Positions 15,956 to 23,874 of a stretch of 64,000 bases of DNA are shown piece after piece (position 1 is the stretch's first letter; each line of letters begins with the position of its first letter). The notes below the pieces were generated by a model. It was not told the DNA's origin. It ran no database searches and saw only the letters and a program-made list of their open reading frames with translations. The DNA is from an uncultured Saprospiraceae bacterium (lineage in GTDB: Bacteria > Bacteroidota > Bacteroidia > Chitinophagales > Saprospiraceae), in assembly GCA_938007965.1 (NCBI GenBank), contig CALLMH010000040.1:18532-82531 (forward strand), in the 5' to 3' direction. The translations under genes and the position numbers were made by a program.

Positions 15956-18508
15956 TTAAGCAGAGTTTCTACTCGCATTAATATTACCATAAAGGGATCT
16001 TGTTACGATTTTCTCATAGACTTCTTTGAGATCATTTTTATCTTCAGATAATTTTTGTAATCCATATTGTTGTATAGTCAACAATGGCAGTACGATTTGC
16101 TCCCTGATGCCGATCGAAGTCTTAGATATTGGCTCTTCCTGCATCAATTCAGAATATCCTGAAATCTCCAATAGCATATCTATTGATAATTTGTACTCAT
16201 CATGCAATATCTGCCAGAAGCCACTATATTTTTCATTTTTCTTCATGTATGATGTGAGCTCGAAGTAAGATTTAGTAAGCGACATCATACTATTGAGAAT
16301 CAATGCTTTGAAAAATGGTAGTTCATTGAATAGATCCTTCACTTCTTGTATTCTATTCTGAGATTTTAGCGTGTTGATTGCCGTTCCGATACCGAAGTAA
16401 CCAGGTACATTTTGTTTCAGTTGACTCCATGATCCTACGAATGATATAGCTCTAAGATCGCTTAATGTCAGTTGTTTTTTATTACCTCTTTTTCCTGGTC
16501 TACTTCCAATATTAGCATTACTGTAATACTTCAGTGTACTCATCTCCTCTAAGTAAGGGATGAATCTTTCGTGTTGTTTTAGCGCATCATATTTCTCGAA
16601 ACTAAGATTGCCCAGTTCCTCCATCAGTGCTCTTTGTGCTTTTGATAAATCTGGTCTTTCGTCCTTATTTAGATGGTTTACAAGACCTGCTGTTATCATT
16701 TGCTCTACATTGTATATGAATGCTTCTTGAGTTCCATAAGTACTAGTTATGGTCTGACCCTGGATCGTCAGTTGGATCTCATTATTCGCTATCGCTTTTC
16801 CCTGAGAGGCGTAGAAGCTGTGTGTTTTTCCTCCTCCTCTGGCAGGTGGTCCGCCTCTACCATCGAAGAATATAGAAGATACACCATTCTGATCACAGAT
16901 TTTAGAAAGTGACTCTTTAGTATTGTGTATGCTCCAGTTGGCTCTGAGGTATCCTCCATCTTTTGTGCCATCTGAGAAACCTAACATGATGGTTTGTTTA
17001 CTTCCTCTTTTTACTACATGATTTTTGTATTCTGGCAGTGAGAATAGAGTATTCATCACACTTTCAGAATTTTGCATTCCGACCATTGTTTCGAATAATG
17101 GTACGATATCAAAGTTAATATCTTTCGAATCATATCCGCACCACCTAAATAATGCATGCACAAACAATATATCAAACGTAGTCTCAGAATTACTGATGAT
17201 GTATCTATTACACCCATCTTCACCATTCTTCTTTTGGATATTCGCTAAGTTTTTTATGTTTCTTATGGTTTCTTTTATGATAGGCTCGTCATAATCGTCC
17301 GCATTGATTGTTATTTCTGCGTTCAGTACGATATCCATAAGTGCCTCATCAGACATCTCTTCGAGTGGTACGTCGCTCAATCCATGCTTGGTCAAGATAG
17401 CATTGATTACTTTATTATGAATACTCGAATCTTGTCTGATATCTAGGGTAGCGAAGTGAGTCTTGAATATATGGACCTTATCTATCAGCTTATCTAAGTC
17501 TTCTATGAATAGACTATTATAAGAAGTAGTTACTATTTTGTGTATATCATTCAGTGGTTTGATGATTTCGTCGAAGGTAATGAGGGCATTTTCATCAAAC
17601 ATAGAATCATAGAGTTTGTCCCTAAGGTCATTGAGTGGCTTTGTTACCTTTTTGAATGTAAGTTTTTTCTGTATTCCTTTCAATTCATGGTAGTAACACT
17701 TGAGAAGAGTCATCCTGAGTTCGTCGGCGACTGCTGTTGTAGTTTCTGCTGTTACGAAAGGATTACCATCTCTATCTCCACCTGGCCAGAATCCGATTTT
17801 TACGATGTTCGGATTGTCAAATTTTTCATCATCGCTGAGCAGTTCCTTGATGCCTTGATAGATTTCTCCGATGGCATAATAGTATACATTTCTGAGATAG
17901 TAGATTATATTTTTAGCTTCTTCGAATGGGGTAGGCTTACTTTCATTTATAAAACTCGTCATTCCCAATTGCTGCAAACTTAGGTCTATCGCAGTCAGAT
18001 CATTGCGAGAAATCTGGCCTCTTAGATTATCAATGATGTCTAATACAGATAGGGGATAGAACTGGGTCGGATGTGCTGTAAATACGATTCTCACCCCAAA
18101 ATCAGCAAGTTTCTTTTTCGCTATTGCCAATTTATCTTCCGATAGTTTTTGTATCAATTTTGACAGAGGTAGTGTAGTTTTATTTTCTGCCTTAGCGGTT
18201 AATCTTGCATCCTCTATACTATCAAACAATACGACCTGTCTTTCTACATATTGGATAACTCTAAAGAAGAAATCTAATTTGTCCTCTTCATTGACAATGT
18301 CAGTGTGTTGGTCAAAAAAGTGGTCGATGATCTGATTTGGGTTTTGGCCTTGTGAGAGACCTACTTGACAGGCTTTGTGCAATAAGGGTATAAGCATACC
18401 TATATTCTCAACCTTCTCATACGGGAGATTCATAAATAGGCTATTGTACACCTTATATTTATTTTCTACCAACTCCTGGTATTGTTGTATTTTTTTAGAA
18501 TCATTCAT
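15956..18508 (-). CDS. ppc: Phosphoenolpyruvate carboxylase
   Basis: Carboxylates PEP with bicarbonate to oxaloacetate, refilling the TCA cycle. The 850-residue protein shows the catalytic His motif VFTAHPTQ (near residue 145), the active-site GFWPGGDRDGNPF (near 242), MLGFSDGTKDGG (near 510) and the mobile loop FFDGRGGPPARGGG (near 550). The last differs from the common FHGRGGTVGRGGGP: His is replaced by Asp and TVG by PPA, a form I recall from other Bacteroidota. The C-terminus ends NINASRNSA. Two 13-bp direct repeats lie just upstream. It may supply oxaloacetate both to biosynthesis and to the Oad pump. Confidence 0.9.
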   Translation of the reverse strand: MNDSKKIQQYQELVENKYKVYNSLFMNLPYEKVENIGMLIPLLHKACQVGLSQGQNPNQIIDHFFDQHTDIVNEEDKLDFFFRVIQYVERQVVLFDSIEDARLTAKAENKTTLPLSKLIQKLSEDKLAIAKKKLADFGVRIVFTAHPTQFYPLSVLDIIDNLRGQISRNDLTAIDLSLQQLGMTSFINESKPTPFEEAKNIIYYLRNVYYYAIGEIYQGIKELLSDDEKFDNPNIVKIGFWPGGDRDGNPFVTAETTTAVADELRMTLLKCYYHELKGIQKKLTFKKVTKPLNDLRDKLYDSMFDENALITFDEIIKPLNDIHKIVTTSYNSLFIEDLDKLIDKVHIFKTHFATLDIRQDSSIHNKVINAILTKHGLSDVPLEEMSDEALMDIVLNAEITINADDYDEPIIKETIRNIKNLANIQKKNGEDGCNRYIISNSETTFDILFVHALFRWCGYDSKDINFDIVPLFETMVGMQNSESVMNTLFSLPEYKNHVVKRGSKQTIMLGFSDGTKDGGYLRANWSIHNTKESLSKICDQNGVSSIFFDGRGGPPARGGGKTHSFYASQGKAIANNEIQLTIQGQTITSTYGTQEAFIYNVEQMITAGLVNHLNKDERPDLSKAQRALMEELGNLSFEKYDALKQHERFIPYLEEMSTLKYYSNANIGSRPGKRGNKKQLTLSDLRAISFVGSWSQLKQNVPGYFGIGTAINTLKSQNRIQEVKDLFNELPFFKALILNSMMSLTKSYFELTSYMKKNEKYSGFWQILHDEYKLSIDMLLEISGYSELMQEEPISKTSIGIREQIVLPLLTIQQYGLQKLSEDKNDLKEVYEKIVTRSLYGNINASRNSA

Positions 18509-18523
18509 GTGTGTAAATTGTAA

Positions 18524-18557
18524 TTTCTCTTTTGTAAATAATCTTTTCTCTTTTGTA
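18524..18557. repeat. Two 13-bp direct repeats upstream of ppc
   Basis: TTTCTCTTTTGTA occurs at 18524-18536 and again at 18545-18557, exactly 21 bp apart, that is two helical turns. Both lie in the 70-bp gap between the rhomboid gene and the ppc start. The spacing suits a pair of binding sites on one DNA face, but chance in AT-rich DNA cannot be excluded. Confidence 0.4.
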
Positions 18558-18578
18558 TCTCTTTAAATCACTTCTTGG

Positions 18579-19202
18579 TTAAAATGGCAATCCATTCATA
18601 AATTGATCGGTAAATACGCCAAGTGTCCTTGGGATCAATATGATGGTAAGCGCCATGCCCGCTAATGCTCCGTAGAAGTGGGCATCATGCCCGATATTGT
18701 CGTTGGCTTTTTTACTAGCATAGGAACTGTATGCTAGGTACAGTACTCCGAAAATTATAGCTGGAATAGGAATGGCAAAGTATAGTCTTAGTTCTGCCCA
18801 CGGAAGAAATAATATAAAAATAAATAATATCCCAGATACAGCACCACTGGCACCAATCGCTCCATAATATCTATTATTTTTATGCTTTATAAAACTTGGA
18901 ATATCGGCTAGTATTATCATTAGGATATAGAGTAATAAGTATATACCTCGACCTAAGACATCTCCGTACTGATCTAAATATAGGGTCTCAACTAAGGAGC
19001 CGAATTCGTACAAAACATACATGTTGATCCCTAGATGAAACCAATCTGCGTGCAAAAAACCACTTGAAATCATCCGATACCATTCACCGTTTTGAGCTTC
19101 GGATACTGGATGGTGCTTAAGCTGTTCGAAAAACGATCGATCGGTAAATCCTTTGTAGGATACCAAGCAGGTAACAATAATAATAAGTATAGTGACTGTC
19201 AT
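18579..19202 (-). CDS. Rhomboid family intramembrane serine protease
   Basis: Membrane protease expected to cut transmembrane substrates within the bilayer. The 207-residue protein has six hydrophobic helices, the loop-1 motif EWYRMISSGFLHADWFHLGINM (helix 2 His and Asn), the catalytic Ser in GASGAVSG (near residue 115) and the catalytic His in HDAHFYGALAG (near 175). It starts 4 bp after rlmH and is probably co-transcribed with it. Substrates cannot be inferred. Confidence 0.9.
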   Translation of the reverse strand: MTVTILIIIVTCLVSYKGFTDRSFFEQLKHHPVSEAQNGEWYRMISSGFLHADWFHLGINMYVLYEFGSLVETLYLDQYGDVLGRGIYLLLYILMIILADIPSFIKHKNNRYYGAIGASGAVSGILFIFILFLPWAELRLYFAIPIPAIIFGVLYLAYSSYASKKANDNIGHDAHFYGALAGMALTIILIPRTLGVFTDQFMNGLPF

Positions 19203-19206
19203 GAAA

Positions 19207-19674
19207 TTATACGTTGTGGTATTTTTCGTTTCTAATTATAGTAAATGCTCGATATAGTTGTTCCAAAAAGAATAAGCGAATCATTTGATGCGAAAACGTC
19301 ATCTGGGATAAAGATAACATTTTGTCAGCTCTTTTTTGAAGTAATTTATGAGCACCAAAAGCTCCAGCAACCAGAAATATTATTTTTTTTGATGAATTGA
19401 GCTGGAGTTTTTCTATCACTTTGGAAAATTTTTGGGAAGTATACATCTCTCCAATTTCATCTAATAAGATTAGATAATCCGAGGTCGATAGTTTGCTGTT
19501 TATGAGATCGTATTCCCTTTGTTTTGTTTGTTCAGCATTTTGACCAGGTTTTACGTCTTTTAGACATATGGTAGAAAATTTACAATAATGTCCCAGCCTC
19601 TTTTCGAAAATGGCCATACCTTGATTGAGATACTTTTCATTTGTTTTTCCTATATACCAAAATTCTATTTTCAT
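19207..19674 (-). CDS. rlmH: 23S rRNA (pseudouridine1915-N3)-methyltransferase RlmH
   Basis: SPOUT-class methyltransferase that modifies pseudouridine 1915 in helix 69 of 23S rRNA. The 155-residue length is that of the family. The knot-forming C-terminal half shows LILLDEIGEMYTSQKF, then FLVAGAFGAHK (SAM site) and the C-terminal SLSQMTFSHQMIRLFFLEQ and NEKYHNV. The family glycine-rich GGAxG is AGAFG here. Its ATG overlaps by one base the stop of a 58-codon open frame upstream on the same strand. It is followed by the rhomboid gene. Confidence 0.92.
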   Translation of the reverse strand: MKIEFWYIGKTNEKYLNQGMAIFEKRLGHYCKFSTICLKDVKPGQNAEQTKQREYDLINSKLSTSDYLILLDEIGEMYTSQKFSKVIEKLQLNSSKKIIFLVAGAFGAHKLLQKRADKMLSLSQMTFSHQMIRLFFLEQLYRAFTIIRNEKYHNV

Positions 19675-19850
19675 TAATTTGAATTTCTGTTTTTAATAAA
19701 ACTCAATGAATTAAGCTTCATCACATCCAACCAAGTTTCGTACAAAGAAAGCTGATCATCCTGCTCATAGGACAAAATTACGTCTACTTGATAGAAAAAC
19801 AACAGTTGATTTATATTTTTTGGTCTTTGGATTGATATGTCTGTTTTTTC
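19674..19850 (-). other. 58-codon open frame ending on the rlmH start, possible gene remnant
   Basis: An open frame without an early ATG ends in TAATG, where the stop shares one base with the rlmH start. Its translation (for example YEQDDQLSLYETWLDVMKLN) looks protein-like, and a TGA precedes it. It could be the end of a decayed gene once coupled to rlmH, or chance. I recognise no family. The rest of the gap to crtD (19851-20018) holds only a small hairpin (GTGAT/ATCAC near 19878) and the crtD promoter. Confidence 0.25.
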
Positions 19851-20004
19851 TCAGAGTCTTCAATTTATTAGCTTACATGTGATCCTGCATTTATCACAGG
19901 TTTCAGATGATCCACCGAAGGGCTTGGATAATTATAGATATCTTTTATATACTTTTATCTAGAACATATATTTTGTAATTGATGATCAACCAAATTAGGA
20001 ATAT

Positions 20005-20012
20005 TATGTTTG
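20005..20012 (+). promoter_or_regulatory. -7 box directly before crtD
   Basis: TATGTTTG matches TAnnTTTG and ends 6 bp before the ATG at 20019. As at ccmB, this predicts an almost leaderless mRNA. Confidence 0.5.
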
Positions 20013-20018
20013 CTATCT

Positions 20019-21476
20019 ATGCAAAAAGTAATAGTAATAGGGGCCGGAGTAGCAGGTATAGCGACCAGTATCAGACTCGCCGTCAAAGGATATAGCGTTG
20101 ACGTCTATGAAGCCAATTCTTATCCGGGCGGGAAGCTTTCGTCACTGACTTTGGGAGCATATAGATTTGATGCAGGGCCTTCATTATTCACATTGCCGGA
20201 ATTGGTCACTGAGTTGTTCGAATTATGTAGAGAAGATCCTAACGATTATTTTAAGTATTCGAAACGGGACCATATTTGTAATTATTTCTGGGATGATGGA
20301 TTTAAGTATTCGATGCCATCTGACCCATCATCAATATCAAAAAGCATAGCCGATAGTTTTCAAGTTGAAGAATCAGTAGTAAAATCTTATCTAGATAGTA
20401 GCAAAAGGAAATACAACTTGACAAATTCCATCTTCATCGAGAAGTCATTGCATAAATTGTCGACCTATTTTTCATTTGATACAGCAAAGGCTTTTTTCCA
20501 GTCTTTTAGATTGGACTTATTTACTACACTGCATAGCAAGAATGCGCAATCATTTAAAAATGATAAACTGGTTCAATTATTTGATCGCTACGCTACTTAT
20601 AATGGATCTTCGCCCTACAAAACATCCGGCATCATGTCGATGATACCACACTTAGAGATGGATCTTGGAACTTACTTTCCTGATGGCGGGATGGAGTCTA
20701 TCTCTCAAAGTTTATATGAACTGGCCAAACGTCAAGGTGTGAATTTCCATTTTGATACCTTGGTCAGTGAGATTACTGTGGATAACAAAGTAGCCAAAGG
20801 GGTACAAGTAGATAATCTGATAATGGAGGCGGATGTCGTTGTTTCGAATATGGACATCTTCTCTACGTATAACAGATTATTGCCAAGATCTCGTAAGCCT
20901 ACTAAGATATTAAACCAAGAAAGATCTAGTTCTGCTTTGATCTTTTATTGGGGAATAGCTAGGCATCATCCCGAATTAGATCTTCATAATATTATATTCA
21001 GCAATAATTATGAGGAAGAATTTTCTAGTATTTTTGATGATAAGGACATCTATGACGACCCTACAGTGTATATCAATATATCGAGCAAGGCAAATGCTTC
21101 TGATGCGCCTGTAGGATGTGAAAATTGGTTCGTTATGATCAATACGCCAGGTGACTTTGGTCAAGATTGGGACACATTGATTAATAACGCCCGAAAACAA
21201 ATTATTAAAAAAATAGATCGTGCATTGAATGTCGATATGGCAAATTTGATCGTCGAGGAAAGTATTTTGGATCCTAGACTGATCGAGTCAAAAACACACT
21301 CTCATCAAGGGTCTTTGTACGGGACATCGAGCAATAGTCGTTATTCTGCATTTTATCGTCACCCAAACTTCTCTAAACTGATTTCTAATTTGTACTTTGT
21401 AGGCGGATCAGTACATCCAGGTGGTGGTATTCCACTTTGTCTGAATTCTGCGAAGATAGTTAGCAACCTTATTTGA
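20019..21476 (+). CDS. crtD: Carotenoid desaturase (CrtI/CrtD family), probably 1-hydroxycarotenoid 3,4-desaturase
   Basis: FAD-dependent carotenoid desaturase/isomerase. The N-terminal dinucleotide fold is KVIVIGAGVAGIATSIRLA followed by DVYEANSYPGGKL, and the family C-terminal signature is YFVGGSVHPGGGIPLCLNSAK. The 485-residue length fits CrtI-type enzymes. The assignment to CrtD rather than phytoene desaturase rests on the next gene, a CruF-type hydratase: in flavobacteria CruF and CrtD together build the 1'-hydroxy-3',4'-didehydro end of saproxanthin and myxol. No crtB or crtY is in the window. The ATG at 20019 is chosen because the -7 box lies immediately upstream. Confidence 0.8.
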   Translation: MQKVIVIGAGVAGIATSIRLAVKGYSVDVYEANSYPGGKLSSLTLGAYRFDAGPSLFTLPELVTELFELCREDPNDYFKYSKRDHICNYFWDDGFKYSMPSDPSSISKSIADSFQVEESVVKSYLDSSKRKYNLTNSIFIEKSLHKLSTYFSFDTAKAFFQSFRLDLFTTLHSKNAQSFKNDKLVQLFDRYATYNGSSPYKTSGIMSMIPHLEMDLGTYFPDGGMESISQSLYELAKRQGVNFHFDTLVSEITVDNKVAKGVQVDNLIMEADVVVSNMDIFSTYNRLLPRSRKPTKILNQERSSSALIFYWGIARHHPELDLHNIIFSNNYEEEFSSIFDDKDIYDDPTVYINISSKANASDAPVGCENWFVMINTPGDFGQDWDTLINNARKQIIKKIDRALNVDMANLIVEESILDPRLIESKTHSHQGSLYGTSSNSRYSAFYRHPNFSKLISNLYFVGGSVHPGGGIPLCLNSAKIVSNLI

Positions 21477-21513
21477 ACTTGTCTGTTTAAGTCATAGTTA
21501 AACAAAAGGAGAA

Positions 21514-22212
21514 ATGTCCGAAGTCATAAAATTAATCAATCAGAAGATTATCCACTCACCTGTCTTTAGAGGTGTGAGCATTTCTCAGTTGACCTTATCT
21601 ATTGGGATGTTATGGTTATTTACTATCTCGGCATTGATTGGTATTAGCCTCGGTTTTACAGATTGGTTTATCCCTAAGACACCGCTTAATTTGCTCTTGG
21701 GGCTCGCACTTTTATTTATTCATGTTCCTTTATTGACTTATAAAAGCAAAGGTCTCTTCCTTATTGCATTTTTAGTGGGTATGGGAGTAGAGATAGCTGG
21801 AGTTGCTACTGGTCAGATCTTTGGCGTATATGAATACGGCAGCAATCTAGGAGTGAAGGTATTGGGAGTTCCTATTATGATAGGCATATACTGGGCAGTT
21901 TTAGTGATCGTTACGTCACAAATTGCGAGATCTATCTTCAGCAATATGATTACTGTAGCTATCACTGGAGCTTCGTTGATGGTTGGTTTAGATTTCCTTA
22001 TGGAACAACTGGCCAGTAGGTTTGATTTTTGGCATTTCGCGGGTGGGATTGCCGATTTGCAAAATTATGTTGCCTGGTTTTTTGTAGCGTTATTCTTACA
22101 GTTCTTATGTTACAAGATGGTACCTAAACATAATAGTTCTTTCTCCATGCATTTATATCTCAATCAAGTTGCTTTTTTTCTTGTGTCATACATTATCCTA
22201 GTACTGATTTAG
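21514..22212 (+). CDS. cruF: Carotenoid biosynthesis membrane protein, CruF-type 1',2'-hydratase
   Basis: Integral membrane protein of the DUF422/CruF family, which adds water to the psi end of a carotene. The 232-residue protein has about seven hydrophobic helices and the family segments GVEIAGVATGQIFGVYEYG and LMVGLDFLMEQLASRFDFW (acidic and His residues likely at the active site). It lies 37 bp after crtD on the same strand, so the two are probably co-transcribed and act consecutively on gamma-carotene-type intermediates (inference). It is convergent with the GH5 gene. Confidence 0.82.
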   Translation: MSEVIKLINQKIIHSPVFRGVSISQLTLSIGMLWLFTISALIGISLGFTDWFIPKTPLNLLLGLALLFIHVPLLTYKSKGLFLIAFLVGMGVEIAGVATGQIFGVYEYGSNLGVKVLGVPIMIGIYWAVLVIVTSQIARSIFSNMITVAITGASLMVGLDFLMEQLASRFDFWHFAGGIADLQNYVAWFFVALFLQFLCYKMVPKHNSSFSMHLYLNQVAFFLVSYIILVLI

Positions 22213-22264
22213 GGTGCCTAGATGCTATTTTTTATTATAGGATTACTTGATGTTGGTAGATCTG

Positions 22265-23413
22265 TTATCTACCTGACTTGTCTTTATTGGTGACTATACT
22301 GATTAAAGCGTTATTCCTGTTTTCTCCTTGGATCAATCCAAAATTGTCACTATGATAATTCCAATTTGCATATCCAATGCCGCTCTTCTCAAACAGACTG
22401 ATCATATCCTTATACCATCTGAGACGATCTTCTTCTGGCACATTGACGACGATCCCAAACTCTCCGCAATATAAAGGTAGTCCCAACTTTTTAGCCTTTT
22501 CTATAGGTTGTTGCCACATTTCGAAAAGAACAGATTTATTAAAATCTACATCGACAAACCTAGATAATTCTGGTTTAATGTCAGCGGGTATTTTATCATA
22601 TTTTTCTTTGGTCAAGATTACTCCAGGATATTTTACGGGACCATCATAGTCTTTAAGAAAGGTCCAATTGGCCTTGTAATGGCTCAACATAAATGGTTCG
22701 TAAAAATGAAAACTTAACAGGATATTGGGATCATTTTCTGGCACTTTCAATTCATCAAATGTATCAACGGCTTGCCAGCGATTAGAGCCGATTACTATTG
22801 TTCTTTCTGGTTCTAATTCTCTGATGGCTGCATGTGCTTTGGCGACCAGTTTATTCCAAGATTCATGGTCATCGGCTACGGCTTCATTCATAAGCTCATA
22901 AGCGACCACATGATTAGGATATTTTTTTAATGTTTTAGACAGATCTCGCCATAGATCGAAAAATTTTTCTTGTTCGGCAGGCACGGTCCACAGAGGTTTC
23001 TCTTTAGCATTGAAGTAATGGGATCTAAGAATATGCAAGTCGACGATTACATTCAGATCCGATTCTACACACCAATTAATACACTTTTCTAGTAGCTCAA
23101 AAGAATCATCATGTCTCTTCCCATTTTCATCCCACATCTGTACTTCATCGATCGGTAATCGTATATGATCAAATCCCATTTTTGCGATATCTTGGACATC
23201 TTTTTTAGTGAAAAATTCTTCTCGCTCAATACCTCGTCTATCACTTTGCGAGAGCCAATGTCCAATGTTAGTCCCCTTTGATACTTCAAATTTATCACTG
23301 GTCGATATATTTGATTTTGTTGTGCCTCCTGACTTTGGATTGCAGGAAAGCAGTATCCAACTCAAAATTATAAGTATTACTAGTGTTCCTTTGATTGATA
23401 TTATTTTATTCAT
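22265..23413 (-). CDS. GH5-family glycoside hydrolase lipoprotein
   Basis: Retaining beta-glycanase of the GH5 (cellulase) family, probably acting on a beta-glucan or mannan outside the cytoplasm. The ATG at 23413 gives a lipoprotein signal with lipobox LLSC (Cys24). The TIM barrel shows KMGFDHIRLPID, VIVDLH, the acid/base Glu177 in YELMNEAV, HFYEP and the nucleophile Glu318 in YCGEFG. The 382-residue length is a single catalytic domain with no binding module. It is not next to a SusCD pair, so its polysaccharide target is unknown. Longer starts upstream would spoil the signal peptide. Confidence 0.88.
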   Translation of the reverse strand: MNKIISIKGTLVILIILSWILLSCNPKSGGTTKSNISTSDKFEVSKGTNIGHWLSQSDRRGIEREEFFTKKDVQDIAKMGFDHIRLPIDEVQMWDENGKRHDDSFELLEKCINWCVESDLNVIVDLHILRSHYFNAKEKPLWTVPAEQEKFFDLWRDLSKTLKKYPNHVVAYELMNEAVADDHESWNKLVAKAHAAIRELEPERTIVIGSNRWQAVDTFDELKVPENDPNILLSFHFYEPFMLSHYKANWTFLKDYDGPVKYPGVILTKEKYDKIPADIKPELSRFVDVDFNKSVLFEMWQQPIEKAKKLGLPLYCGEFGIVVNVPEEDRLRWYKDMISLFEKSGIGYANWNYHSDNFGLIQGENRNNALISIVTNKDKSGR

Positions 23414-23874
23414 TATACTATGTGTTATTCCTAAAGGGGGGTATTGATAATGGTTGCAAGATATATCCAAGCCTATTCTTAAAAAAATATAATACTCAAT
23501 TTTGTGAAACTGATTTTAAACTTGATCAAAGATTAGAAAAGAGTGACGAAATATAATCGTTACCTAATATTGAACGCATTTTAGTTTATCGGTTCTCGGT
23601 TGTAAAAAAAAATAATATGTTTGGGATCGTTATATAGATTTGGTAAATCAATCAATTCGATCATCCTAGCAAAATCTAAGATAATACCATCTATTACGTC
23701 ATTATTTAAAAATGACTCTGAGTAAGGGTTTCTGAGTGATTTAGGATTAGGACATTTGTCTTATGTACCCAAGTAATAATTTGGGTGGAGGCAATCGAAA
23801 AATGAGTTAATCACTTTGCAATTCAGACTTGTATGCTTAAAAATCAGCATCTCTACTAATAAACCCCATGGAAT
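23414..23874 (-). other. Intergenic region with a possible gene remnant
   Basis: This 461-bp gap has no intact gene. On the minus strand 23581-23760 is open for 59 codons without an early start. Its translation is protein-like (for example NNDVIDGIILDFARMIELID and DLPNLYNDPKHIIFFYNRE), which may mark the end of a decayed gene. I do not recognise a family. A weak hairpin (ACCCAA/TTGGGT) lies at 23767-23786, after the peroxidase gene. Confidence 0.3.

Noticed and set aside
22255..22273. Hairpin GGTAGAT/ATCTACC between cruF and the GH5 gene
   Set aside because: It overlaps the GH5 stop and has no T run on either strand, so a terminator cannot be supported.
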